Origin: Phocaeicola vulgatus
GTDB lineage: Bacteria > Bacteroidota > Bacteroidia > Bacteroidales > Tannerellaceae
Length of the DNA: 64,000 bases
NCBI GenBank assembly: GCA_022009975.1
Contig: CP091733.1
Span: forward strand, 1,787,001-1,851,000
Direction: 5' to 3'
Shown: in pieces, positions 26,021 to 35,203 of the stretch
How the letters are laid out: each line of letters opens with the position of its first letter
How positions within the stretch are numbered: the stretch's first letter is position 1
The notes under the pieces: generated by a model
Seen by the model: the letters and a program-made list of their open reading frames with translations, nothing else
What the model was told of the DNA's origin: nothing
Database searches by the model: none
Translations under genes and position numbers: made by a program

Positions 26021-27421
26021 ATGAGGAAACAGAATCTATGGATGGCAGCTTTGGCCATGAGCCTTACGCTATCAGTGCAAGCTCAACAAGGAAATGGTGG
26101 CATTTCCCAACAAATGCTGCAACAAATCAAGCAATCGTACCAAGGAACGCCTACCGACAAGGCTCTCCATAACGCTATTGCCAACAATGATATTAACAAA
26201 TTGGCTGTCAATGCCGAGAGTTTGAACAATTTTGACACCTATTTCTCCAACAAAGTCGAGAGCAAAGGTATTACCAACCAACATTCATCCGGACGTTGCT
26301 GGTTATTTACAGGTCTGAATGTCTTCCGTTCTCAAGCTATCGCCAAGTTTAATATGGGAGAATTCCAATTTTCTCAAAACTATTCTTTCTTCTGGGACCA
26401 GCTCGAAAAGTCCAATCGTTTCTTGCAAGGCATCATCGACACCAAGGACAAGCCAATGGACGACAAAATGGTGGAATGGTTGTTCAAGAATACTCTCGAA
26501 GACGGTGGCCAATTCACTGGCGTTTCTGACTTGCTGACTAAATATGGAGTGGTTCCGGCAGAAGTAATGGTTGAAACCAACAGCAGCAACAATACAGGCC
26601 GCATGAGCAACTTAATTGGATTGAAACTGAAGGAATTTGGTCTTGAATTACGTGAAATGTCTGCTAAAAAGGCTTCCGCTGCTGATTTGGAAAAGAAAAA
26701 GACTGAAATGTTAGGAACGGTCTATCGTATTTTGGCTTTGAACTTAGGCGAGCCTCCTACGAAGTTTACATGGACTCGCAAAGATGCAAAAGGAAAACCT
26801 GTTGAGACAAAAGAATATACTCCGCAGTCGTTCTATCAAGAATATATCGGAAAAGATTTGAAGAATGGCTATGCCTTGTTGATGAATGACCCAAGCCGTG
26901 AGTATTATAAACTATATGAGATTGATTTCGACAGACATGTTTATGACGGAACAAACTGGACATACGTAAACTTGCCTATCGAAGATATCAAAGAGATGGC
27001 AATCGCTTCCATCAAGGACAGCACCATGCTTTACTTCTCATGCGACGTTGGCAAATTCTTCGACCGTTCAAGAGGCATGTTAGATGTCAACTATTTCGAC
27101 TACGGTTCATTGCTGGGAACAACTTTCGGCATGGACAAAAAGCAGCGTATCCAGACATTTGCCAGTGGTTCTTCACATGCTATGACTTTGATGGCTGTTG
27201 ACCTTGACAAGAATGGTAAAGCAAAGAAATGGATGGTGGAAAACAGTTGGGGACCAGGTGCTAATGCAGGACATCTGATTATGACAGACGAATGGTTCAA
27301 CGAGTATATGTTCCGTTTAGCAGTGGACAAGAAATACATCACAGATAAGGTAAAAGAAATCATGAAACAGAAACCAATCCGTCTTCCGGCTTGGGATCCA
27401 ATGTTTGCTGACGAAGATTAA
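26021..27421 (+). CDS. pepC: Aminopeptidase C, papain-like cysteine peptidase C1 (secreted)
   Basis: 466 residues with signal peptide MRKQNLWMAALAMSLTLSVQ ending at AQA-like cleavage (VQAQQ). The bleomycin-hydrolase family removes N-terminal amino acids from peptides as a hexameric barrel. The catalytic Cys is in NQHSSGRCWLFTGLNVFRS, the His in GSSHAMTLMAVDLD, and the Asn in KWMVENSWGPGANAGH. The C-terminal tail that blocks the active site in this family is RLPAWDPMFADED. The usual enzyme is cytoplasmic; Bacteroidales carry exported versions such as this one. A longer frame to 25901 would bury the signal peptide. Intact. First chromosomal gene right of the element. Confidence 0.9.
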   Translation: MRKQNLWMAALAMSLTLSVQAQQGNGGISQQMLQQIKQSYQGTPTDKALHNAIANNDINKLAVNAESLNNFDTYFSNKVESKGITNQHSSGRCWLFTGLNVFRSQAIAKFNMGEFQFSQNYSFFWDQLEKSNRFLQGIIDTKDKPMDDKMVEWLFKNTLEDGGQFTGVSDLLTKYGVVPAEVMVETNSSNNTGRMSNLIGLKLKEFGLELREMSAKKASAADLEKKKTEMLGTVYRILALNLGEPPTKFTWTRKDAKGKPVETKEYTPQSFYQEYIGKDLKNGYALLMNDPSREYYKLYEIDFDRHVYDGTNWTYVNLPIEDIKEMAIASIKDSTMLYFSCDVGKFFDRSRGMLDVNYFDYGSLLGTTFGMDKKQRIQTFASGSSHAMTLMAVDLDKNGKAKKWMVENSWGPGANAGHLIMTDEWFNEYMFRLAVDKKYITDKVKEIMKQKPIRLPAWDPMFADED

Positions 27422-27452
27422 TCCCCAAAGGGATGCGTCCCAAGAAAAACAT

Positions 27453-27613
27453 GGGGCTGTGTCAAAACGAAAGTTTTGATGCAGCCCCTTTAAGGTGTGT
27501 CAGAATTAGCAAAATGCAAGGTACTGAGGATGAGACCGACAGGAGTTTACTGATGTAAATGACTGAGGTCGAATTCCGAAAGTAACACAGCAGTTTGCAA
27601 TTATGACACACCG
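27453..27613. repeat. Interspersed palindromic element, copy B (full length)
   Basis: 161 bases between convergent pepC and ABC-F genes. Module 1 is the terminator-like hairpin GGGGCTGTGTCAAAAC/GTTTTGATGCAGCCCC plus TTT. Module 2 has inverted ends GGTGTGTCAGAATTAGCAAA and TTTGCAATTATGACACACC and an internal hairpin TTTAC-TGAT-GTAAA. The copies at 47996 and 51181 are in the opposite orientation. Confidence 0.85.
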
Positions 27614-27671
27614 TCATATTTTTATCCAAATGGCATTGCTATGCCAACAACACGCAAACTTTAGCTACGCT

Positions 27672-29601
27672 TTATTCCTGCAAGGACTCCAACTCCATGG
27701 TCTGCTCAGTCCAAACATCCATCGTATCGGACAACTCTTTCTTCAAGTCGGAATATTTTGTATAAAGCGAAGCGTCTGAAGCTCCTTCCGGCGTAGCCAA
27801 CTGTTGTTCCACTTCCGCTATTTGGTTCTCCAAGCTTTCTATCTTCTTTTCCGTCTCAGCTATGGCACGTTCCATTTTGCGTATCGCTTTGTTCTGCTCT
27901 TTACGTGCTTCATAAGAGAGCTTGTTCTCAGTAGGCTGCTCTGCCGCGGCAGATTCATTTGACGTAGGAACATTAACTTCCAGTTCTCTCAAATTCTCCA
28001 TTTTCTTCTTTTCCAAGAAGTCATAAATACCGCCTAAATGTTCTACCACCCGCTGATTACCGAATTCATATACTTTCCACCAAGCCATCCAAGAAATCAC
28101 GGTCGTGTGATACTACGATTACTGTTCCGTCAAACTCCTTCAAGGCATTTTTCAGCACATCTTTCGAACGCATATCCAAATGGTTCGTCGGCTCATCAAG
28201 AATCAACAGATTGACCGGCTCCAAGAGAAGGCGAATCATTGCCAAACGGCTCTTCTCTCCTCCCGATAACACTTTCACCTTCTTGTCCGATGCTTCACCA
28301 CCAAACATAAATGCCCCCAAAATATCACGTATCTTTGTCCGGATATCACCTTTAGCCACATAATCCACTGTATCAAATACCGTCAAGTTTTCATCCAGCA
28401 ATTGAGCCTGGTTTTGGGCAAAGTAACCAATCTTCACGCCTTGTGCCAATTTCAAGGAGCCTTCGTAGGGAATCTCATCCATGATACATTTCACCAATGT
28501 AGATTTACCTTCGCCGTTCTTTCCCACGAATGCGACCTTTTCTCCCCTCTTGATAATCAGGTTCACATGTTCAAAGACAAGATGATTGCCATAACGTTTG
28601 GCAACCTCTTCCGCAATCACCGGATACTGTCCACAATGCGGTGCGGGAGGGAATTTCAAGCTCAACATTGCCGTATCTATTTCATCCACTTCGATTCGGT
28701 CTATCTTTTCTAACTGCTTGATGCGGGATTGAACCTGCGTTGATTTGGTCGCTTTGTAACGGAAACGTTCAATAAAGGCTTCCGTGTCCGCCAACTTCTT
28801 CTGCTGGTTTTCGTATGCGCGCAACTGTTGTTCCCGCCTCTCTTTGCGGAGCACCACATATTCTGAATACTTCACTTTGTAATCGTAAATATGCCCAAGC
28901 TCGATTTCTATTGTACGGGAAGTGGTATTATCAATAAAAGCACGGTCGTGCGACACCAAAATAACCGCATTGGCTCGTGTCTGTATAAAGTTCTCCAGCC
29001 ATTGGATAGATTCGATATCCAAATGGTTCGTAGGCTCGTCCAATAACAGGACATCAGGACGCCTCAACAATAACTTGGCCAATTCGATACGCATACGCCA
29101 TCCACCGCTGAACTCATTGGTTTGACGGTCAAAATCTTCCCGTTTAAAACCTAAGCCCAACAAGGTACGCTCCAACTCCGCATGGTAATTATTGCCTCCT
29201 GCCATTTGGAACTGCTCCGACAAATGAGTGACCTTATCAATGATTCCATGGTAAGCCTCCGATTCATAATCCGTCCTTTCGGTAAGCTCATTGTTCAACC
29301 GTTCTATCTCTCGTTCCATCTCATGGATATGATCGAAAGCGAGTTCTGCCTCTTCACGAACAGTCCTTTCATCTTTCAGTTGCATCTGTTGAGGAAGGTA
29401 CCCGATGGTTGTCTCTTTCGGAACACTGACTACACCTCCAGTCGGCGATTGCAATCCTGCCAAAATCTTCAGCATAGTAGATTTACCAGCTCCGTTTTTC
29501 CCAACCAAAGCGATGCGGTCTTTCTTATTCACCACGAAAGAGACATCATCAAAAAGCGTGAATCCTCCAAACTCAACCTGTAATTTTTCAACTGAAATCA
29601 T
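27672..29601 (-). CDS. ABC-F family ATPase (one frame break)
   Basis: About 643 residues with two ABC domains and no membrane part. Domain 1: Walker A GKNGAGKST, signature FSGGWRMRIEL, Walker B LLLDEPTNHLD. Then the interdomain linker (VVLRKERREQQLRAYENQQK). Domain 2: GKNGEGKST, LSGGEKSRLAM, LILDEPTNHLD. The C-terminal coiled coil (KMERAIAETEKKIESLENQI) lies after a one-base slip near 28080, where FLDGLVE should continue as KVYEFGNQRVVEHLGG. ABC-F proteins act on the ribosome, and housekeeping members assist translation while some give antibiotic resistance. The general build, with a C-terminal coiled coil, is of the Uup type; the exact subfamily is uncertain. Confidence 0.88.
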
Positions 29602-29625
29602 GTTTATTTATATTTAAATGCGGTG

Positions 29626-29633
29626 CAAAGATA
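29626..29633 (-). promoter_or_regulatory. -7 box of the ABC-F gene (TATCTTTG)
   Basis: A full match to TAnnTTTG on the minus strand, 25 bases before the ABC-F ATG. A weaker box for the divergent DUF3332 gene (TATCTTCG) is at 29654-29661. Confidence 0.5.
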
Positions 29634-29693
29634 CAACAGTTAAAAGATTTTCCTATCTTCGCAGACATTTAACATCTAAAATATTTACTCCTT

Positions 29694-30251
29694 ATGAAAA
29701 AAAGAAACATTACATTACTTACTGCAGCCACTTTGGCTTGTAGTTTAACCTTCAGCTCATGTATCGGTTCTTTTGGTTTAACTAACAAACTTTTGAGTTG
29801 GAACCAACGAATTAACAGTAAATTTGTAAACGAATTGGTATTCGTTGCTTTTCATATCATTCCTGTTTATGAGATTTCTTGCCTTGCAGACCTCTTGGTA
29901 ATCAATGCTATCGAATTCTGGAGCGGCGATAATCCAGTAGCAGATGCAGGCAAAATTGAAACCGTCAAGACAGACGATGGGATTTATACCGTAGAGACTC
30001 AAAAAGACGGATATCATATTGAAAAGGAAGGAGAAGAGGATTCCGGCGTGGACTTGGTATTCAATCAAGAAGAAAACAGCTGGAGTGTAAAAGCTGGTGA
30101 CACATCTTATCAATTGCTGAAATATAACAATGAAAATGAAGTGGTCATGTATTTGCCTGATGGCAATGAGATGAGTGTTGAACTCAGCAAAGCTGGTGTT
30201 TTAGCATTCCAAGAAGCGACCCAAAACTATTCATTTTTCGCTGCTCGCTAA
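29694..30251 (+). CDS. DUF3332-type lipoprotein
   Basis: 185 residues. The signal peptide ends in LTFSSC, a lipobox, so it is lipid-anchored in the periplasm or outer membrane. The conserved N-terminal segment GSFGLTNKLLSWNQRINSKF is followed by a hydrophobic stretch FVAFHIIPVYEISCLADLLV, then a beta-rich tail (DGIYTVETQKDGYHIEKEGE). This layout is that of DUF3332, common in Bacteroidales and without a known role. Intact and monocistronic, with a strong hairpin after its stop codon. Confidence 0.75.
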   Translation: MKKRNITLLTAATLACSLTFSSCIGSFGLTNKLLSWNQRINSKFVNELVFVAFHIIPVYEISCLADLLVINAIEFWSGDNPVADAGKIETVKTDDGIYTVETQKDGYHIEKEGEEDSGVDLVFNQEENSWSVKAGDTSYQLLKYNNENEVVMYLPDGNEMSVELSKAGVLAFQEATQNYSFFAAR

Positions 30252-30261
30252 TTATTAACTC

Positions 30262-30299
30262 AACCTTGCCAATGCTTCGGATGAAGTGCTGGCAAGGTT
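30262..30299 (+). terminator. Hairpin after the DUF3332 gene
   Basis: AACCTTGCCA (30262-30271) pairs with TGGCAAGGTT (30290-30299), with an inner GCTTC/GAAG stem. The T-run is weak, so termination strength is uncertain. Confidence 0.6.
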
Positions 30300-30324
30300 A
30301 CATTACCTAATTATATTTATCTTT

Positions 30325-33300
30325 ATGAAACTAATCGTCAAAACAGCTCTCCTGTGTGGAGCGTTAAGCTGCGGTATGATTACCAACCAATCCCTTCATG
30401 CGGAAGACACCACATGTTCACAACAACTACCGTACTGGAAGGATATCCAAACAGTCGCAGTAAACAAGGAATTACCTCGCAGCTCTTTCATGAGCTATCC
30501 GGACAAAGCACCGCTTTATCTTTTAAATATGAAAAGAGTCCATACTATCAGTTATTGAACGGCACATGGAAATTTTATTTTGCCGATTCTTACAAGGATT
30601 TACCAGATAACATCACAGATCCTTCTGTCAACACCAGCTCTTGGCATGACATAAAGGTTCCGGGGAACTGGGAATTGCAAGGATTCGGTACGGCTATTTA
30701 CACCAATCATGGATATGAGTTCAAGCCTCGCAATCCGGAACCTCCGATGTTGCCGGAAGCTAATCCTGTCGGCGTGTATAGACGTGATATCGAAATTCCA
30801 GCAGACTGGGACGGCAGAGATATTTACCTGCACGTTGCCGGAGCCAAATCTGGTCTGTATGTTTATGTGAACGGACAAGAAGTGGGTTATAGCGAAGATT
30901 CCAAGAATCCAGCTGAATTCCTTATCAATAAGTATTTGAAGCCAGGGAAGAATGCATTGACACTGAAAATATTCCGTTGGAGCACCGGTTCTTATTTGGA
31001 ATGCCAAGACTTTTGGCGCATAAGCGGTATCGAACGTGACGTGTTCTTGTGGTCACAGCCCAAGGTGGCTTTACAAGATTTCCGCGTCATCTCTACTTTG
31101 GACGATAGTTACAAGCAAGGTATCTTCAAATTGGCAATCGACTTGAAGAGCCATCTCGAATCTGCCAAAGACTTAACCGTATCTTACGAGTTGATGGACA
31201 AGGCAGGAAAGAGCATTGCTTCTGAAACTTCCAACATTTGGGTTAGCCCGTCGGCTCCTGCTACGGCATCATTTGAAAAGGTATTACCAGAAGTTGCTTC
31301 TTGGAGCGCTGAAACTCCTAACCTCTATACATTATTAATGACAATCAAAGAGGGCGACAAAGTCCTTGAAGTTATTCCTTATCACGTAGGATTCCGCAGA
31401 TTCGAAATGAAGCAGACGGAAGAGAAGGCAGGAAACGGCAAACCGTACACTGTATTCTTGGTAAATGGCCAGCCGGTCAAATTCAAGGGTGTCAACATTC
31501 ACGAGCACAATCCTAAAACAGGTCACTATGTTACTGAGGATTTGATGCGTAAGGATTTTGAATTGATGAAACAACACAACCTCAATGCTGTCCGTCTTTG
31601 CCATTATCCTCAAGACCGCAAGTTCTATGAACTGTGTGACGAATATGGTTTGTATGTATATGACGAAGCCAACATCGAATCTCACGGTATGTATTACAAC
31701 TTGAAGAAAGGCGGCACATTAGGAAACAACCCAGAATGGTTGAAACCGCACATGGATAGAACTGTAAACATGTACGAACGAAACAAGAACTATCCATCTG
31801 TCACTTTCTTCTCTTTGGGTAATGAAGCAGGCAACGGATACAACTTCTACCAAACCTATTTGTTCGTGAAGGAGAAAGAGAAAAACGGAATGAACCGTCC
31901 GGTGAACTACGAACGTGCTTTGTGGGAATGGAATACAGATATGTATGTACCGCAATATCCGGATGCTGCATGGTTTGAAGAAATTGGTAAAGAAGGAAGC
32001 GACCGTCCAATCGTTCCATCAGAATATGCTCATGCAATGGGTAACTCCACAGGTAGTTTGTACGACCAGTGGAAAGCCATCTATAAATATCCGAACTTAC
32101 AAGGTGGTTTCATTTGGGACTGGGTAGACCAAGGTTTGAAGAGAAAGACAAGAATGGCCGTTTGTATTATACTTATGGTGGTGATTATGGCGTGAATGCT
32201 CCAAGTGACGGTAACTTCTTATGCAATGGATTGATCAATCCAGACCGTAATCCTCATCCTGCTATGGCAGAAGTGAAATATGTTTATCAGGATGTTAATG
32301 TGACAGCTACCGACTTGGCTTCTGGCAAGTTCTCCATCTTCAACCGTTTTTACTTCAAGAACTTGAAAGATTATCAAGTATCGTATGAAGTGAAAGCTAA
32401 TGGAAAAACTATCCGTAGTGGGAAAACGTCGTTAGACATCGCACCACAAACTGCGAAAGAGTTTAATGTGAATGTGGCAGGATTGAAGCCGGCTGCTGAT
32501 ACTGAATATTTCGTTAATTTCTATATCTCATCAACAAAGGCTGACGGATTAATTCCTGCCAACCATGTGATTGCATACGAACAGTTCCGTTTGCCTATCG
32601 AACCGATTAAGAATGCTGCGAAATATGCCGGTCCTCAACTTTCGACAAACGAAAACGGAGATGTATTGACAGTCTCTTCTTCTAAAGTCAACTTCGCTTT
32701 TGACAAGAAGAGCGGATTGGTTACTTCTTATAAAGTGAATGGAACGGAATACTTTAGCGATGGCTTTGGCTTGCAACCTAACTTCTGGCGCGGTCCAACC
32801 GACAATGATTATGGCAATAACCAGCCAAAACGTGAACAGATCTGGAAACAGAGCAGTAAAGACTTCAATGTGTCAGAAGCATCGGTTAGCATGGATGGAA
32901 AGAATGCTGTCATCAAAGCGAACTATCTGTTGCCGGCTGGTAACCTGTATATTGTCAATTATACTATCTATCCGAATGGTGCCGTTCATGTAGCTGCTCA
33001 TTTCACATCAACCGAAATGAAGGAAACTGAGACTGAACTTTCTGAAGCAACACGCACAGCCACCTTTACTCCGGGCAGAGATGAAGCTCGTAAGGCTGCT
33101 TCTAAATTGACTGTTCCTCGTATCGGTGTCCGCTTCCGTATGCCGGCAACCATGAACCAGATTGCTTATTTCGGCCGTGGCCCACAGGAAAATTATGCAG
33201 ACCGTCAATTCGGAACAATGGTCGGCTTGTATAAATCAACTGCTGAAGATTTGTATTATCCGTATGTTCGTCCACAGGAAAATGGACACCATACAGATAC

Positions 33301-33670
33301 AAGATGGGTTTCTGTCAACTCAGCCAAAGGCAAAGGTTTGAAGATTGTAGCTGACGAATGGATTGAGTTCAATGCTTTGCGTAATTCCGTTGAGGACTTC
33401 GACGACGAAGAATTGACCGCTTTGCCTCGTCAATGGAATAATTTCACACCGGAGCAGGTAGCCAACCACGATGAAAATGCTGCAAAGAATGTCTTACGTC
33501 GCCAGCATCACATTAACGATGTGACTCCTCAGAACTTTGTAGAGGTTTGTATCGACTTGAGACAACAAGGTGTTGGTGGTTATGACAGCTGGGGTTCAAG
33601 ACCGGACCCACAATACACTTTGCCAGCCAATAAAGATTACAAATGGGGCTTCACAATTCTCCCTGAATAA
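30325..33670 (+). CDS. Secreted beta-galactosidase, glycoside hydrolase family 2 (two frame breaks)
   Basis: About 1115 residues. The signal peptide is MKLIVKTALLCGALSCGMIT to LHA. The N-terminal sugar-binding domain holds LLNGTWKFYF and VPGNWELQGFGTAIYTNHGY. The TIM barrel carries SLGNEAGNGYNFY (acid/base Glu) and IVPSEYAHAMGNSTGSLYDQ (nucleophile Glu). The C-terminal small-chain domain has GLQPNFWRGPTDNDYGNN and ends YKWGFTILPE. It removes terminal beta-galactose from glycans in the periplasm. Frame breaks are near 30505 and 32140; with these repaired the protein is complete. No SusC/SusD genes are nearby, so it is not in an obvious polysaccharide locus. Confidence 0.9.
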
Positions 33671-33691
33671 CTTTATAACTGCATAAAATAT

Positions 33692-33731
33692 GGGGCTGTG
33701 TCAAAATGAAAGTTTTGATGCAGCCCCTTTA
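33692..33731. terminator. Terminator hairpin, half copy C of the interspersed element
   Basis: GGGGCTGTGTCAAAA and TTTTGATGCAGCCCC followed by TTTA, 21 bases after the beta-galactosidase stop. Only module 1 of the element is present. Confidence 0.8.
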
Positions 33732-33790
33732 CAACAATGCACTTTTTACAAACCATACCACACTGTTAATCAAATATTTATCACATCTGC

Positions 33791-33889
33791 AAAAACATAC
33801 CGTTGTTTTTAAAAAAACATCACGAGGAATTTTTGAAAACGTCCAATGTTTTTTCAAAAACGTCCAATGTTTTTTTCAAAACAACGGTT
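33791..33889. repeat. A5-core-T5 tandem repeat cluster with inverted ends
   Basis: Units AAAAACATACCGTTGTTTTT, A7-CATCACGAGGAA-T5, AAAACGTCCAATGTTTTTTC and AAAAACGTCCAATGT7C follow one another at 20-25 base steps. The cluster begins with CCGTTGTTTT and ends with AAAACAACGG, so it is bounded by an exact inverted repeat. It lies between convergent genes. The same style of repeat occurs at 2386 and 42958 with other cores. Confidence 0.7.
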
Positions 33890-33917
33890 ATATAAAATAA
33901 AGCTTCTTTTAGTCTGA

Positions 33918-34856
33918 TTATTTCCCTTTAGCAATACGGATATTGGTGATGAATTGCCCTGCTCCTCTTGCCCCTGTCTCTCCATAAAGCGTAAAATAGG
34001 CAGGCGCATTACAGCGTGGAATATTCACTACTCGCGACCCGTTCACATAAACCTTCAATGCACGCTTATTGAAAGATATGGCAATATGATTGAACTCTCC
34101 TCTCTTAAAATTCAAATCTGTTTGCCCTTCATTCTCACTTTCTCCATTTATCCAATCATAACTAACACTTTGGGTCTTATTGGAAGGATGCATCAATCCC
34201 AAAGTCAATCCAATCACCTTATTGTTCAAAGCATCATAGAAAGAGTAATGAAAACCATCATTCGTGCCTACGCCCTCTTCTGAAACCGGATAAAGGACAT
34301 CTAATTCCAAAGTAAAGACATCCGGCAAATAATGTTTCTCTTCCATAAACGGAGTAATGGTCGTTTTCCCTACCAAATTTATACATTTCACACCATTGAC
34401 ACTTGCCACTTCCGCATTTCCCGATTTCAAATCCCACATCGAAGGGAACTCGCCCATAGGTTCATTGGCAAGACTATCCACAAAGAAGACATCATCTCCA
34501 GGCACGAAATCAATCTTGGCATGCGTTATTTCGGGCGATTGGGCTTTCTGTGGCTTGCTTTTAACAGCTTTATCTTCCCCACCGTCATACACTTCTTCGA
34601 CTTCGTTATTCTTGCCGTTCTTGGTTTTCTTGTCACTCTTTTTGCTGTCTTTCTTACTCTTCTTGTCCTTGCCTATTTTGCCGTCAAACGCATCATCGAC
34701 CGCCTTTCTGGTCTTTTCTTCCACCTTTTGCTCGACCCTGCGTTTGGCAGTGTCCGTCGCTTTATCACCCACTTTCTTGAACCAGTTCTGTGAATAGGCG
34801 TCCATCGTTCCCAACGCAAGGAACAGCACGGATAAAATAAAAATGAGATTCTTCAT
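33918..34856 (-). CDS. Secreted LamG/concanavalin-like protein with a Lys-rich linker
   Basis: 312 residues. The signal peptide MKNLIFILSVLFLALGTMDA is cut before YSQNWFKK. Residues about 28-60 are a helical charged stretch (DTAKRRVEQKVEEKTRKAVD), 60-110 a Lys/Ser/Asp-rich disordered linker, and 120-312 a beta-sandwich with FTLELDVLYPVSEEGVGTND, NHIAISFNKRALKVYVNGSR and a final FITNIRIAKGK. The latter is typical of laminin-G/family 16-like carbohydrate-binding folds. Similar N-terminal parts precede OmpA domains in other Bacteroidales proteins, but no OmpA domain is present here. The function, perhaps envelope or glycan binding, is inferred only from fold. Intact. Confidence 0.6.
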   Translation of the reverse strand: MKNLIFILSVLFLALGTMDAYSQNWFKKVGDKATDTAKRRVEQKVEEKTRKAVDDAFDGKIGKDKKSKKDSKKSDKKTKNGKNNEVEEVYDGGEDKAVKSKPQKAQSPEITHAKIDFVPGDDVFFVDSLANEPMGEFPSMWDLKSGNAEVASVNGVKCINLVGKTTITPFMEEKHYLPDVFTLELDVLYPVSEEGVGTNDGFHYSFYDALNNKVIGLTLGLMHPSNKTQSVSYDWINGESENEGQTDLNFKRGEFNHIAISFNKRALKVYVNGSRVVNIPRCNAPAYFTLYGETGARGAGQFITNIRIAKGK

Positions 34857-35063
34857 AGCGTGTCATTTTTTAGAAGTTATTTAGTTTGCTTTTATTCTTG
34901 CCTGCCAGTTCCAACATTGACGTGCGAACTATGCGCAACTTGTTCGTTATAATGCAAATATAACTGAAATCCGGAAAAGAGAACTATTTAACAGGTTCCT
35001 TTTTATATTATTTTTAGTTTTAAGAGACGACAGATTCCACAAATCATAGCCAAACAAGGGTTG
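34857..35063. other. Divergent intergenic region, left part
   Basis: About 200 bases between the minus-strand LamG-like gene and the exporter operon. It should hold the LamG-gene promoter; AACTGCAT-like and TTATATTTGC on the minus strand (near 34949-34958) are possible parts. Nothing else is seen. Confidence 0.3.
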
Positions 35064-35109
35064 AAAGTGTCAAAAAATTGGACAGTAGTGTCCAATTTTT
35101 TGACACTTT
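35064..35109. promoter_or_regulatory. 21-bp perfect palindrome, likely activator (enhancer) site
   Basis: AAAGTGTCAAAAAATTGGAC continuing to CA (arm 35064-35084) is exactly inverted at 35089-35109 around GTAG. Its centre lies 73 bases before the -24 element at 35160, the usual distance for an NtrC-type activator site serving a sigma-54 promoter. As a transcript it would also fold as a hairpin with T4 after it, so an alternative role as terminator cannot be excluded. Confidence 0.65.
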
Positions 35110-35159
35110 TATTTTTGCCCAAAACACGAAATACCTGATTAATAAGCATATAACTACTT

Positions 35160-35175
35160 TGGCACGCTATTTGCA
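35160..35175 (+). promoter_or_regulatory. Sigma-54 promoter (TGGCACG-N4-TTGCA)
   Basis: TGGCACG (35160-35166), CTAT, TTGCA (35171-35175) matches the -24/-12 consensus at every position, with exactly ten bases between GG and GC. The exporter start codon is 29 bases downstream. RpoN promoters need an ATP-driven activator, which fits the palindrome upstream. Confidence 0.85.
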
Positions 35176-35203
35176 TTATGAATAGTAGAAAATCAATTTG
35201 AAT

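Noticed and set aside
30354..32195. Beta-galactosidase read as two or three separate genes
   Set aside because: The pieces are consecutive parts of one GH2 protein (signal peptide, sugar-binding domain, barrel, small chain) joined by one-base slips.
35064..35109. Palindrome read as a terminator of an upstream plus-strand gene
   Set aside because: No plus-strand gene ends upstream of it, since the neighbour at 34856 starts on the minus strand. Its position relative to the sigma-54 promoter fits an activator site better.
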